DNA from: Falciphora oryzae
Taxonomy: Eukaryota > Ascomycota > Sordariomycetes > Magnaporthales > Magnaporthaceae
Reading direction: 5' to 3'
Assembly (NCBI GenBank): GCA_000733355.1
Contig: JNVV01000003.1
Span: 682,001 to 746,000 of the forward strand
DNA: 64,000 nt
Each line of letters begins with the position of its first letter. The first letter of the stretch is position 1. Below the pieces are notes generated by a model. The model saw only the letters and a program-made list of their open reading frames with translations, did not search any database and had not been told where the DNA came from. Shown piece after piece: positions 21,632 through 31,976 of this stretch. Made by a program: the position numbers and the translations under genes.

Positions 21632-23712
21632 GGTTGGCGCGACTTTTCTTCCCTCATGAGATCCGCCGGTCAACTCTTGTGTCCAATGTGCCCAACGTTG
21701 CACTGGAGATGAATTCAGCGGCGCAGCACGCGCCAGACAACGGCGAAGCAGTTACTAGCAAAGCGGCGGAAATGGGATGCTGAAGAGTGGGATTGTGTGC
21801 AACGGTGGCGAGATGGCAGTATGCGGGCCCAGAGGTCTGGTCTGGGGTGGACCTTCCGACAAATCTACTCTGAGAGGGAAGTTGGTAAAATACATCGCTT
21901 CCATTGCGAGTTCTGCTCTCCTCTTCGATGCCCAAGTGCTGTGTCCAAGTCGTTGGCCCTGATGTCATGATTGCTTGCCCGTGCGCAAGGCCCTTGCTTT
22001 TGTCCGCCTGGGCAGACGTCACCTCGCCCGCTTGTTTGGCTGAGCAAGCCCCAACTTTCAGGACGCAGCCGCAGCAAGCTCAGCTGAATCCTACAGTGCC
22101 AGCTCAATCTACGATCAAGCTTCACTTGCATCAAAACGTGCATTTCAGGTAGGACAACAAAAATAAGAAAAATAAGAGAAAGAGGAAGGGAATAGAAAAT
22201 TGGGATGAAGGGCAACACTTGGAAAGAACGCAGACTGGCGCTCTCACCTGACATCTTCCCGAATGGGCATCAAGAAAAAAAGGTAACACAGTTCGATCAG
22301 ATGACTGGTACAACAGCAGCCCGAGCTTCACTTTCTGCCACAGGCCAGTGTCGGCCACCAATCATTGTCGCCGGTTCGTACCACGAAGGAGCTGACATAA
22401 ATTAGCCAGCCACCAGCCTTTGGTCACATAGAATCTATACGGCGCCCGCATGAGATTTTCAATACCTAGTTGATTGGGGTGGTTGACGATGATGTCCATT
22501 CTCCGCTGCCAGAAGAGCATATGCCTCGTGCTCTAATTAGACCACCAATATCAGGAGAGGAAGGTCCGGAGGCGTCATGATATTTGGTGCTTCATTCATC
22601 GGATTTCACCGAGCACAGTGATAGAGGTGATCTTTGGCCAAACTTTTGCTAATTGGAAAAGGCTGAAGACACCGCGGTCAATTCCGTCAGCTTACCTACG
22701 CCGAGATGTGTGGGATGATACGCTCTTCATTGTTTGTGACCCCTTGCTTATGGTAGCATTGGCCACCCCTGGATTGGATCAGTATCCCCTGACTTTCCCT
22801 ATCCAGGCTTTCCTTCGGATCAGAACGCCGTGGGATTGGATTCAAGCCTGATGCAGGAACCGACTGCATTTGGACAAGGCAAGCCTAGCCTCGGCCGTCT
22901 CTGGTCGAAAGCGGCTGGTCCGCCGCCAAGGAGCCGAGAAGGATTCTTCGCTCCACCGATCATAGGTGCGGGATATTTAGGCCTGGGCTCTCATGGTCTA
23001 GGAGTAACGTTAAGTTTTCTGAAAGGGGAGAACAAGCTCCTTTTGCTCGGCCTGTCCCGCCAAGGTGTGCGTCGAGTGGGCGGCACGGCTGCGGGGGCCG
23101 GCCAGACCCCGATATTTGGCCACGAGGCGCTCACCGACGCCCCGAGGGGTAGCACGGTTCTTACCGACAATAATTGCCTCCACTTTGGTCGCCCGGTCTT
23201 GGATGTGGTGAGAGGTTCTCGATCGTCGGTCCACACCACCAGGCGCTTGCTCCTCAGGACGGCGCTGTGGAATGGTGGCAGCTTTTCGTCGGTCGAAAGA
23301 ATATTGAGACCACGATAGGACCGAGATGCAACCACATTGAGACACCGAACCATACACGCCAGGCAGAATATTGAAACTATTGGCTAATTCACGCGGTGTG
23401 CAGATGGTGCTACGCTGTGATCCTTCGCGGGGGGTTGAGAACTCATGAGAGGATACGGCCTCACTCACACACTGACAAAGTGAGGGTTAATTAACGGAGA
23501 CTGGAGAATATGAGCGTGAGATACTGAGCTGGGAGTGGGCTGGTGAATATAAATACGCTCCTGGCCCTCGCCGTTTGGAGAATCAAAATATCATCATCAC
23601 CACCACCAGCAAGATCCCATCAGACTCTCCTGGCAGCAAGATCACCTCTCCACAATCACACACAACGCTATTACTTCGGCTTCGGCTCTGATCCACTCTT
23701 CCGCCCATCAAA
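21632..23712. other. 2 kb divergent intergenic region
   Basis: Between the lipid phosphatase (minus) and the RlpA-like gene (plus). Frames on both strands, such as those at 22830-23318 and 23010-23468, are antisense pairs with no recognisable protein. Purine-rich sequence occupies 22150-22200. No repeat or RNA is identified. A TATA element is present at 23548. Confidence 0.45.
23548..23555 (+). promoter_or_regulatory. TATA box of the RlpA-like gene
   Basis: TATAAATA lies 165 bases before the ATG at 23713. Confidence 0.6.
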
Positions 23713-24132
23713 ATGCAGTTCCGCATCGCCACCATCGCCCTCCTCATCTCCGCCGTCGCCGGCGCCGCCATCCCCGCCGAGGCTGAGGCCGGCAACGAGG
23801 CGCGCAGCGTCCTCGAGCCCCGCGCCAACGGCGACATCACCTGGTACAACGTCGGCCTGGGCGCGTGCGGCAAGAGGAACGTGGACAGCGACCTCATCGT
23901 GGCCCTCAACCACGTCGACTTTGACCCGCAGACCCCCGGCGGGAACCCCAACAACAACAAGCTCTGCGGCAGGAAGATGCGCGTCACCTACAACGGCAAG
24001 TCCGTCGACGTGACCCTCCGCGACCGCTGTGCCGGCTGCAAGAAGGGCGACGTCGACCTGAGCCCCGCCGCCTTCAAGAAGCTGGCCGACCTCAGCAAGG
24101 GCCGCATCAAGGGCTCCTGGAAGTGGCTGTAA
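23713..24132 (+). CDS. Small secreted RlpA-like double-psi beta-barrel protein
   Basis: Single exon, 139 residues. The signal peptide (MQFRIATIALLISAVAGAAIP) is followed by a short pro-region ending in LEPRA. The mature domain reads DITWYNVGLGACG, ALNHVDFDP, NNNKLCGRKMRVTYNGKSVDVTLRDRCAGCKKGDVDLSPAAFKKLADLSKGRIKGSWKWL. This is the classic fungal RlpA-like/expansin-related DPBB fold with its C-G, C-G and DRC..C pattern and closing G-S-W-K-W. Small proteins of this family are abundant in secretomes of saprotrophs and plant pathogens and may bind cell-wall polysaccharide. No catalytic activity is established from the sequence. It carries a strong TATA promoter. Confidence 0.93.
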   Translation: MQFRIATIALLISAVAGAAIPAEAEAGNEARSVLEPRANGDITWYNVGLGACGKRNVDSDLIVALNHVDFDPQTPGGNPNNNKLCGRKMRVTYNGKSVDVTLRDRCAGCKKGDVDLSPAAFKKLADLSKGRIKGSWKWL

Positions 24133-24621
24133 AGGGCCTACTGCAGCTATTCTCGGCCTCCTCTGAGCAAAGATTCACAAATGTTTCGCTTCACTGGTTG
24201 GGAGATTTTCAATGATTGATGGGTTGGATGGTCTGATATTGAAAAGGAGGAGGGTGAAAACAGCTGATTCACCGCTATGAACACTATCTTTAATTTCTCT
24301 TTGTACATACCTATCTTCGATTCTTCAGTACATATTACACCGCCCAGCGAGGCACTTACCACATAGTCGAATGCAACACCGCTCGATCGAGCTGCTGCAG
24401 ATCTGCTGAGTCCTTGCCTAGAAACTAAAAACTGCGGGGAAGCTTGTCCATTGACCATGAACTATATTAAGGAGCTTGATCGGAGAACTTTGGTAATTAT
24501 TATTACAACTGCCTGCTGGTTTATCCGTAATCACTGCGGGTGACAATGTTCAACATTGCGATCTTCCAATAACCTGTCCCAGTCACGCCCCAGCCCCGAT
24601 TAGATCCTGACGACAGCCAGC
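24133..24621. other. Convergent intergenic region
   Basis: AT-rich 3'-UTR-type sequence between the RlpA-like gene and the minus-strand oxidoreductase. No gene seen. Confidence 0.45.
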
Positions 24622-25392
24622 TCAGAGCTTCTTGTCAAATCCCATCAATCTCCTAACCGCAATATTTTGCACGATGGTGAAGCCCGAGGAACCCACCGGC
24701 TTTACCCCTGAACCAGCGAGCTTGCTTGCGTCCGACCACTTCCCGACCGCCATGTCCGTCAGGAACTTGCCAAGAGGCTCTGTCGGAATCGTCTGGCTGC
24801 TCATCAAGACCTTGAAAGTGGGCAGCAGAGCTCTGAGCAAGAGTCCCTGGGCCGGCATGTACGGCTTGATTGCATCGTGATCGGTGTAGTCGATGCCGCC
24901 CGGCCGGACGGTGTTGGCCTTGAACAGGGGGTTCTCCTCGCGCATGCGCGCCAGCCCCGCCTCGGTCTCGCCCTTGACGCGTGCAAAGGCGGGCGAGAAC
25001 CGGCCGGGCTCCAGCGTCGCGCCCTCGCCAGAGACGTACACGAAGTTGAACGGCTCGCCGGTCGAGCGGGCCATGTCGGAAAAGGCCTTGGCGGCCTCGA
25101 GCGCGTACGTCTTGGTGATCTTGACGTACTCGTCGCTCCCCACCGCGTTCTGGCTGACGCCCAGGGCCCACACGACGCCGGCTGCGCCGCGGAGCTGCGA
25201 GATGAGGCCCGGGTCGTAGCGCTCGAAGTCGGTGTGGATGATTGTGTTGACGCGGGGGTCCTTGGCGTCCTCGGCCATCTTGACGGGTCGCCGGCTGAGG
25301 ATTGTGATCTTGGTGATATCGGCTGCCTTGAGCATGGCGTCGAGCACGCCGGAGCCGACGAGGCCGGTGGCCCCTGTGATGATGGCGTGCAT
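24622..25392 (-). CDS. NAD(P)-binding oxidoreductase (atypical SDR/epimerase-like)
   Basis: Single exon, 256 residues. The first residues MHAIITGATGLVGSGVL carry the GxxGxxG Rossmann motif, followed by ITILSRRPVKM (NADP-type arginines after beta-2). Later YVSGEGATLEPGRFSPAFARVKGETE contains an S...K pair in place of the usual Tyr-x3-Lys, as in the HTATIP2/nucleoside-diphosphate-sugar-epimerase-like branch of atypical SDRs. A VRPGGIDY motif follows. There is no signal peptide. Substrate unknown; a soluble redox or regulatory protein is likely. A long antisense frame shadows it. Confidence 0.88.
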   Translation of the reverse strand: MHAIITGATGLVGSGVLDAMLKAADITKITILSRRPVKMAEDAKDPRVNTIIHTDFERYDPGLISQLRGAAGVVWALGVSQNAVGSDEYVKITKTYALEAAKAFSDMARSTGEPFNFVYVSGEGATLEPGRFSPAFARVKGETEAGLARMREENPLFKANTVRPGGIDYTDHDAIKPYMPAQGLLLRALLPTFKVLMSSQTIPTEPLGKFLTDMAVGKWSDASKLAGSGVKPVGSSGFTIVQNIAVRRLMGFDKKL

Positions 25393-25870
25393 TTTGGTGG
25401 GGGGGAGGAATAGGTTGATTGGGTCAAATTAAATTCGATTGGTTCGAACGCTAAAAATCCTCGAGTGATGGAATTGAACGAGGAGAAGAGAAGATGGCAA
25501 AGACAGCAGGCGCTGTCGAGACTAAATACTCTCATTTACCTTGACGGCCTCGACGCTCCTGTTAGCGGTTGCTGGCCATGCATCAGGGCGAGAACGGACT
25601 TAATGAGTGGGAGTCCACCGTCAAAACCCGACATTCGCTGCGCCCGCCGCGGACGGGAGCGGGTTTGGGCGGCCAAAGTCCGCTGCTCAGCGGGACTGCG
25701 CATAACCGCACGGACCAGACACCGCAACCGCCCGCTGGCGCCCTTTCTCTGGCGATTGGTCCGTGTCAATGCCCACCTACCGAAAAAATCTCGGCCTCAT
25801 CGTCGTTTCGCGCCATTTTATTCAACCTATTGCAATCGCACATTATCGGGCACCAATATTTTGTATCGAA
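25393..25870. other. Upstream region of the broken HET-like gene
   Basis: No gene seen. The stretch 25692-25724 is a direct repeat of 27023-27055 and is listed separately. Confidence 0.4.
25692..25724. repeat. Direct repeat, left copy (33 bp)
   Basis: 28 of 33 bases match 27023-27055, and all five differences are transitions. The shared core is ACCGCACGGACCAGACA. The two copies flank most of the broken HET-like gene. Confidence 0.6.
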
Positions 25871-27154
25871 ATGCCCCCGCAGCCACTTCCGACTGGCAGG
25901 CGCTCGTGGTCGACGAGGTGGACGAAACCACGTTACTCCAATGGGCTCGAGGCAAAACGCTACCGAATCTTCCCCCGAAAACGGTAAAATTCCCGTCGAG
26001 AACTTGTCCCGCGTTGCTGTTTTATCCTGGCGGTGGGGCGGCGAACACCAGCTATACGGTTCTCGGAACGTCTTTTGCGCCATACGTCAAGCCAGAGCCC
26101 TGGGTGTTCTATATCTCTTCATAGACCTCATCTCGATCGATCAGGCTCTTCTTCAACAAGATGATCTCTTGCAACGAGTGGCAGCCTTTTCCAAACTTTA
26201 TAAAACTCTACCAGTCATCCCGCCCACGACAAAGAATCCGAATCTCTTCGGACCACCATGCTGCGTCCATGGATCCTGAGCGAAGTGCGGCTTTTCCGAC
26301 ACAATCCTACGCGTGTTATGTACGCTGGTCATAGTCGCCAGGGTGCAGCACGCGGCACTGGTATCGAAATCGAGCTGATCGGGGATATATCGACGTGCTA
26401 TTTCGGATATCTTCTTTCACGCATTTGGGACGGCGGATTTACACACACGATCCTCGGTGTGCTCTGTGGCCGGGTCGAGCTGCCTTCCGTCTCGGATCTC
26501 AAGTTCGTCATTCCGTCGCTAGCACAGGTCTTGGTACCTGCGTTCCAGACGATGAGCCGGAACGACTATCTTCTCACGGCAGCGCTCCTTTGCCAGTGCG
26601 TGCACTCCGAGGACGAGTTCAACACTTCGACGGAGGCGGTGCCGCATGATATCGCTGGATTACCCTTCGACCGCTACACGCTCCGTCGCGTGCCGAGCAC
26701 GAGCTACAAGGACTACAGCGAGAACATCTTCCTCGACGGGACCGAGGTTGCGTGTTGGAGCCACGAATATAGCAATTCGCTCGAATTACACCGGATCAAG
26801 TTACTACCAAACCCGGGGGCGGAGCTTGTCATTTTTGAAGCACTCGGCCTCTCCTTGGCTGACTACGAGAGATATGTTGTGCAGCAGGAGATCCGACACG
26901 CAAATAGTGCGGTGGAGAGTGATGCGCCACTGCCCCGAATTACGATCCTACCGAGTATTGAAATTCAATGTTCCCTCCGCGGCTCAATCCAATCACAGGA
27001 AACGTGCTTGCCCTCCGAGCCCGGGGCTGCACACGACCGCACGGACCAGACATCGGAGGCAGCCACTATTATCCTCGAAAACAGCTCTACTAATCACAGG
27101 CTGTCAATGGGGCGATTGATGTTTGGTCATTTTGCTAGTCGGAAGCTAAATTGA
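25871..27154 (+). pseudogene. HET-like (VLSWRW-type) gene broken by three -1 frame steps
   Basis: Three consecutive frames together resemble one fungal HET-like protein. After an ATG at 25871 the coding signal sits in the next frame (SDWQALVVDEVDETTLLQWA). It then moves near 25975 to a frame with SRVAVLSWRWGG and YLFIDLISIDQ, and near 26222 to a frame with LRPWILSEVRLFRHNPTRVMY running to a stop at 27152. SRVAVLSWRW plus the ...DxISIDQ element is characteristic of HET-related ascomycete proteins. Each frame step is explained by one missing base, and each falls in or beside a C run. This is either a decayed gene or three homopolymer errors in the assembly. The last ~300 residues are intact. 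The intact HET-domain gene nearby belongs to a different subfamily. Confidence 0.65.
27023..27055. repeat. Direct repeat, right copy (33 bp)
   Basis: Partner of 25692-25724, inside the 3' part of the HET-like coding region. Differences from the left copy are transitions only. Confidence 0.6.
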
Positions 27155-27946
27155 CGAGATAAACCACGCGTCTTCCAAACGAAGCCTGGCCTACAAACAA
27201 AACACTCAATGCAGAAACGAGGAGAAGGGAGAAAAAAAAGGGCGACGCGGGAAACAAAGAATGCCCCGATAGGAAAAGAAAGGGGAGCGGGGAGGCTTGG
27301 AACCTGAAATAGAAGGCAGCCTCCCCCTTCGGGACAAAAAATGCCGTCGGCAAAGGGACGGTGTGGTTCGCTTATTTCGAACACGTTTCACGCGCCAAAA
27401 TAAGGTAGACAATTAACATGGAGCTCCATCCGACGCAGGAATGGGGGAGGCTTGAAAAGGTTCCGGCTTCTATTTGGCATCAATTCCCCACTGCGGGGGG
27501 GCCAAACCAGGCCCATCTCGCACATCCTTCCCCAAAGCAGAAGCCACCTGCGACAAGCCAGCACCGCCCAACACCTCGCCAGCCTACCAAGCCGAGCGGA
27601 CCCAGCTGCATGGCACCCGATCATCGATCGAGCCCGGCCCGCTGGGGTATTTTCCGAGATCCTCACGCCCCGCAATGGCCTTCCCTGAAGTATTTCTCCA
27701 TGATCCACGATGATGCGCGCCCTTTCGCTCGGCCTGGCCGGGGCGCCTCCTTCTCGCCCGCCTACATAGAGGGATACCTGCCCCTCCTCGCGAGCGTCGC
27801 CAAGTTCGGTCTGGCCTGGATCGGTCCATATCCGTGACAGCAAACCGTTTCTGACAGGACGATCTCCCCGGCCCTTCGATTCTCTGTCCCACTGGGAAAC
27901 CCCCGGCACACGCCCAATAATACTCGGTTGCTTGGCTTTCTGCGTT
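27155..27946. other. Intergenic region
   Basis: Begins with a purine-rich stretch (27215-27300) and continues GC-rich. The long minus-strand frame 27388-28374 runs antisense to the GPI-protein gene and has arginine-rich, shadow-type composition. No gene is supported. Confidence 0.45.
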
Positions 27947-28952
27947 ATGCTCGCTCGGCCCGTCGTCGCCGCCCTCACCCTGACCGTCATGGCCGGGTCA
28001 GCCCTCAACCTCCTCGACGCGACCGTCCCCGACGCCTGCAAGCGCATGTGCGAGCCCGTCGTGCTGCTCTCGGGCGCCTGCACGCGGGCCGAGCGCGGCG
28101 TCTTTCCTCCGCTGGCAGACGTCCCGTGCCCAGACGAGCCCGCGCTGGACGGCGCCGCGGCGCCTCCCGTTTCGGTCTGGACGCCGCCGAGAGTGCCCAC
28201 GAACCGCACGCTGCTCCTCAAGGTATCCCTGCCGCTCTCGCGGACCATGATTCTCGTGCCTGGCGCCGCCAACGTCACGGACCCGATCGGCGTGCTGCCG
28301 TCTCTGCTCAACGGCACCCTCCCCGCGCCGAGGGGCAAGGGCAAGGGAAAGCCGCGCCCCCGCCCTCTTTGCAAGGCCGAGCGGCAGCGCCTGGAGAGGG
28401 CCTCGTTCCAGAACGCCTGCTACTGCCAGAACCGGAGCTTTGACGTCGCCCAGATATCCGGCCTCTGCGCCAACTGTATCGCACAGAATCGCTCCGGTAG
28501 CCTAAGGGTGCGGAAAGGTGAGCAGGAGATGTTGTGAGGATCGACCGGGTTGGATCATCTCTAATTAATCGCAATATCGTGCTCCTGGCTCAGCGGCGTT
28601 CGATTCGCGGAAAATCGTGTCGCAGTGTGGCTTTCCGCAAGCCTCGTTCACCCCAGACTCTGTTAAGCTGGTCGATGGCATCACCATCGTCGCCCTGATG
28701 CCCACCCGTGTCGCCTCTCCGCCAAGTGGGAACACCACAACAGGACCGTTCTTCGCTCCAGCCACAGCGCCCACGCGAACTCCTACTCCGGCAACATCGT
28801 CCAGCAGTATGACTAAGAACCCACCAGTGCCGACAATTACCGCAGTCTATGTCCCGGCCCCGGAGCGACAAGCAAGTGGAAGCACACGTGTGATCTCGAC
28901 CTTGAACCCCGCACTCGTTCAGCTTGTCATCTTGGGCGCTTGGCTCGTGTAA
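27947..28952 (+). CDS. Secreted, probably GPI-anchored cysteine protein
   Basis: Two exons, 27947-28517 and 28594-28952, 309 residues. The donor is GTGAGC, the acceptor GGCTCAG, and a phase-1 junction joins the frames exactly. The N-terminus (MLARPVVAALTLTVMAGSAL) is a signal peptide. Conserved-looking cysteines fall in VPDACKRMCEPVV and in NACYCQNRSFDVAQISGLCANCI, followed across the intron by VSQCGF. The C-terminus is Ser/Thr/Pro-rich and ends in a hydrophobic tail (LVQLVILGAWLV) typical of GPI addition. The C-x-C...C-x2-C pattern with 'FDV' matches a group of uncharacterised ascomycete surface proteins, and it is not a canonical eight-cysteine CFEM domain. A Lys/Gly-rich insert (RGKGKGKPRPR) could be a processing or wall-binding site. 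Confidence 0.82.
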
Positions 28953-29221
28953 TGTCAACGGAGTCGGGTTTTCTGATCTCATCGGACTGCTGTGTGAGAA
29001 CGCGAGGCATATCGGACGACACTGCGGCGGCACATCGAGATATGCACCGAGACATGCAGGCCATCTGCAGTCATCTGCAGTCGAGTGGAGCAGGCCACTG
29101 CTAGCCCGCAGCTCCTGGGACGGCACGTCAGCCTCTGCCCGCCAGCGTAACCCCGCATTCCTCTTCTGAGGTATTACATCGACAGTACTGCCGCCCGACG
29201 CCCACACGATACCTCGTCAAC

Positions 29222-30994
29222 ATGCGCCTCCTCAACACTCAGACTCTAGAGTTGGAGGAATTTGGTGGCGGCGGCGACAATGGTATCCCGCCCTACTCTA
29301 TTCTTTCGCATCGATGGGGTCGTGAGGAAGTCGGCTTCCAGGACATGCAGTCCGACCGGCGCAAGCGTCTTCAGGGCTTCCGAAAGCTGGAGAGATTTTG
29401 CGCCCTTTCACGCGAGGAGGGGTACGGGTACGGGTGGATGGATACTTGTTGCATCGACAAGTCGTCCAGCGCCGAGTTGTCCGAGGCCATCAACTCCATG
29501 TTTCGGTGGTATCAGGACGCGGCCATTTGTTACGCGTACCTCAGCGACGTGACGGACCCGCCAGGCACCGATCCGGCTTCATTCGATTCCTCCTTCCGAC
29601 ACAGTCAATGGTTCGAGCGTGGCTGGACTCTCCAAGAGCTCATCGCGCCGGACTCCGTGGTCTTCCTCAACACACGGTGGCAGGAACTTGGAACCAGGAC
29701 GACCCTAGGCCCCATCCTACGCCGCATCACAGGGATCCACAGTGAGCTCTTCAAGCCATCCATTCGCCGCGGTGACGGCGTGTCTGTGCTTTTGAGGCGA
29801 TATTCGATCGCGCAGAAATTGTCCTGGGCGTCTCGGCGAACGACTACACGCATCGAGGACCAGGCCTACTGCCTCATGGGGCTGCTCGATGTTAGCATGC
29901 CCCTGCTGTATGGCGAGGGCAACAAGGCTTTCCTGAGGCTGCAGCAACTCGTCATGAACCAGTCAGACGACGCGAGCATTTTTGTGTGGGATAGCCCGCT
30001 TATATCTCGCGGGTGGGGGTACAGGCGAGCCTTCTTGACAGGTCTCCTCGCTGATTCCCCACGTTGTTTCGTTCACGCCCAAAACGTGGAGAGCATCCGT
30101 CCCTCGAGGGTTCCTGCCGAGGGATCAACATCCTTGCACCGCTACGAAATATCAAAGACCAATGTTATCATGCGGGTCCCGGTCCTCGAGGGAGGACTTG
30201 TTGGCGCGACCCCTGACGGCGATGGCGACAACCTCAGGCCGCAGTCAACGCGGGACAAAGTGGTGTTTGCCGTGCTGGACTGCAAGGATGCCGAGACTGG
30301 CCAAAGAATCGTACTGCCTCTTTTGGATTTAGCTCCCGGCGGGTCCCGAGTCCTTTACAGATACCACGTTGGCACGACACTTTATTATAGCGAAGAGGCC
30401 TCCAGCCTTCCAGCACGCACAAACATGGTCGTCTCTATGGGAACGGATGCACGGTTCCTCAACCACAGCCGCACAAACTTTGGGGATTTAGTGCCTCGAG
30501 GCTTGAATTTGGTGTCTGTCCGAATGCACATGCCACTGGGCGGGTGTCGGGTCCGGCGAGCCGGCGGCGAGCGGTGGATGTGGAATAAGACGGACGAAAC
30601 GGTGAGCAGATCTCTGGTAGCAGTCGAGCTGTGGGAAGCGAGGTTCGGCATGAAACACTCCATGCCGGGCTGGATCATCTTTGATCGCCGCGGGGGTGTC
30701 TTTTCGGACCAGCCCTGCCATCCTTTCGCGTTCGCGTGCCATCCTCAGCCGGATGGACACATGCGCTTTACTCTCCGCACGCTAGAGGGTCAGATTGACG
30801 AGCTTGATGTCGTGGCTGCGGGGTGGGACATGTACCACAGCGCAGAACACAGCGAGAAACGACTCATGCTCTCAGATGGACAGGAGGCGGTCGTCAGGGC
30901 CAGGATAGGGGCCGCTACGTGCAACTTCCTGCTTCTGGTTCGGATGCGCGTGTTGGATGACGACGCGGTGGCTCATGCTGCTGCCGCGACCTGA
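29222..30994 (+). CDS. HET-domain protein
   Basis: Single exon, 590 residues. The N-terminus MRLLNTQTLELEEF, then PPYSILSHRWG, ERFCALSREEGYGYGWMDTCCIDKSSSAELSEAINSMFRWYQDAAICYAYLSDV and WFERGWTLQELIAP, is the textbook HET-domain order (PF06985). Next come RRTTTRIEDQAYCLMGLLDVSMPLLYGEGNKAFLRLQ and a variable C-terminal half without recognisable repeats. Family members take part in heterokaryon incompatibility and immune-like programmed cell death, though most are of unknown specificity. There are no WD or NACHT modules, so this is the short type. It may be cytosolic. It stands 2 kb from a broken HET-like gene. Confidence 0.95.
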   Translation: MRLLNTQTLELEEFGGGGDNGIPPYSILSHRWGREEVGFQDMQSDRRKRLQGFRKLERFCALSREEGYGYGWMDTCCIDKSSSAELSEAINSMFRWYQDAAICYAYLSDVTDPPGTDPASFDSSFRHSQWFERGWTLQELIAPDSVVFLNTRWQELGTRTTLGPILRRITGIHSELFKPSIRRGDGVSVLLRRYSIAQKLSWASRRTTTRIEDQAYCLMGLLDVSMPLLYGEGNKAFLRLQQLVMNQSDDASIFVWDSPLISRGWGYRRAFLTGLLADSPRCFVHAQNVESIRPSRVPAEGSTSLHRYEISKTNVIMRVPVLEGGLVGATPDGDGDNLRPQSTRDKVVFAVLDCKDAETGQRIVLPLLDLAPGGSRVLYRYHVGTTLYYSEEASSLPARTNMVVSMGTDARFLNHSRTNFGDLVPRGLNLVSVRMHMPLGGCRVRRAGGERWMWNKTDETVSRSLVAVELWEARFGMKHSMPGWIIFDRRGGVFSDQPCHPFAFACHPQPDGHMRFTLRTLEGQIDELDVVAAGWDMYHSAEHSEKRLMLSDGQEAVVRARIGAATCNFLLLVRMRVLDDDAVAHAAAAT

Positions 30995-31976
30995 GCGGAA
31001 AAAGCCAAAGCTCTCGCGGGCACGACACATGATTTGATATCGGCCAAGATAGCCCGCCAGGCTGGATGCCTGGCTTTACGTAACGACGGGAAAAGTAAAT
31101 ATTTGAAACGGGCGGGAATGGCTTGTGGCATAATAGAGTGTAGTTCCCCGAGCCGCTGGAACCAACGACTCCCCCTTAATCAACCGACGCGTCTCCCCCC
31201 CAATCCAGTCCTGACGTTGGCATGATACATATAGTACCGCCTGAACACACTTCCAGAAAAGCGTGGGTGCCCGATGCACATTGGCTGCCGTCGGAGGGGG
31301 TGTTTGAGGGAATGTCGATTAACCTTTGGCCGTGGCACGACTCCTCTTCGTCCTTGGACCTCATGCTTTCTGGCAGGCAAGCCCCTGCATCGTCGGCAGT
31401 TTTCCCCCAGCACCACACAGCCACCCTCGGCCAGCTGGATCTGCGATGAGCAAACTTCAACCACACGCCTCTTCCCGGACATGAGACAAGTTATCGTGCG
31501 CCGTCAGTGGTCGGCAAAACGTGCCGAGAGCTCATGTGGCAGTCCAAGGCTTGTTTGACCTGTCCCGCCGACGCGTCAGGTCTGGGCGGCACGGAAGCTT
31601 TTTTCGGACCAGGCGGACTAAGCTCCTCCCCCTTCCGTCGAGAAATGCCGACTCGATGCTGGGGACACCGCCCATCGCCACCCGCTTGCGCCTCTCATGA
31701 TACCAAGCCTTGATGGTGAGTCGGCAGACTCGAGGCCCTTGTGGAGATGCGAGGGCCGAGTGTAGCCATCCGGTCATGGAAGGGCATCTGAGGTTGTGGC
31801 TTTTGTTCGTTTATAAAAGGGAAGGGACATCACTGTTGCAGATGGGAGGGGAAAAAATGATGTTGGCCGGACAGCCTCAACCACTCGTTGGCTCTCCATC
31901 ACGGAACCCCAAGCTCTGCTATCCCATTCATTAACAACAACATCATCCAATACATAATACACACAGCACATTGAAG
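30995..31976. other. Intergenic/promoter region of the proline-rich gene
   Basis: About 1 kb of short overlapping frames with no protein signal. A TATAAAA at 31812 is well placed for the next gene. Confidence 0.45.
31812..31818 (+). promoter_or_regulatory. TATA box of the proline-rich gene
   Basis: TATAAAA lies 165 bases before the ATG at 31977. Confidence 0.6.

Noticed and set aside
22830..23468. Overlapping frames on both strands in the 2 kb intergenic region
   Set aside because: Sense and antisense frames of similar size without motifs. Typical chance frames.
27388..28374. Minus-strand frame of 328 codons
   Set aside because: Arg/Ser/Gly-rich shadow that overlaps the start of the GPI-type gene. 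No family resemblance.
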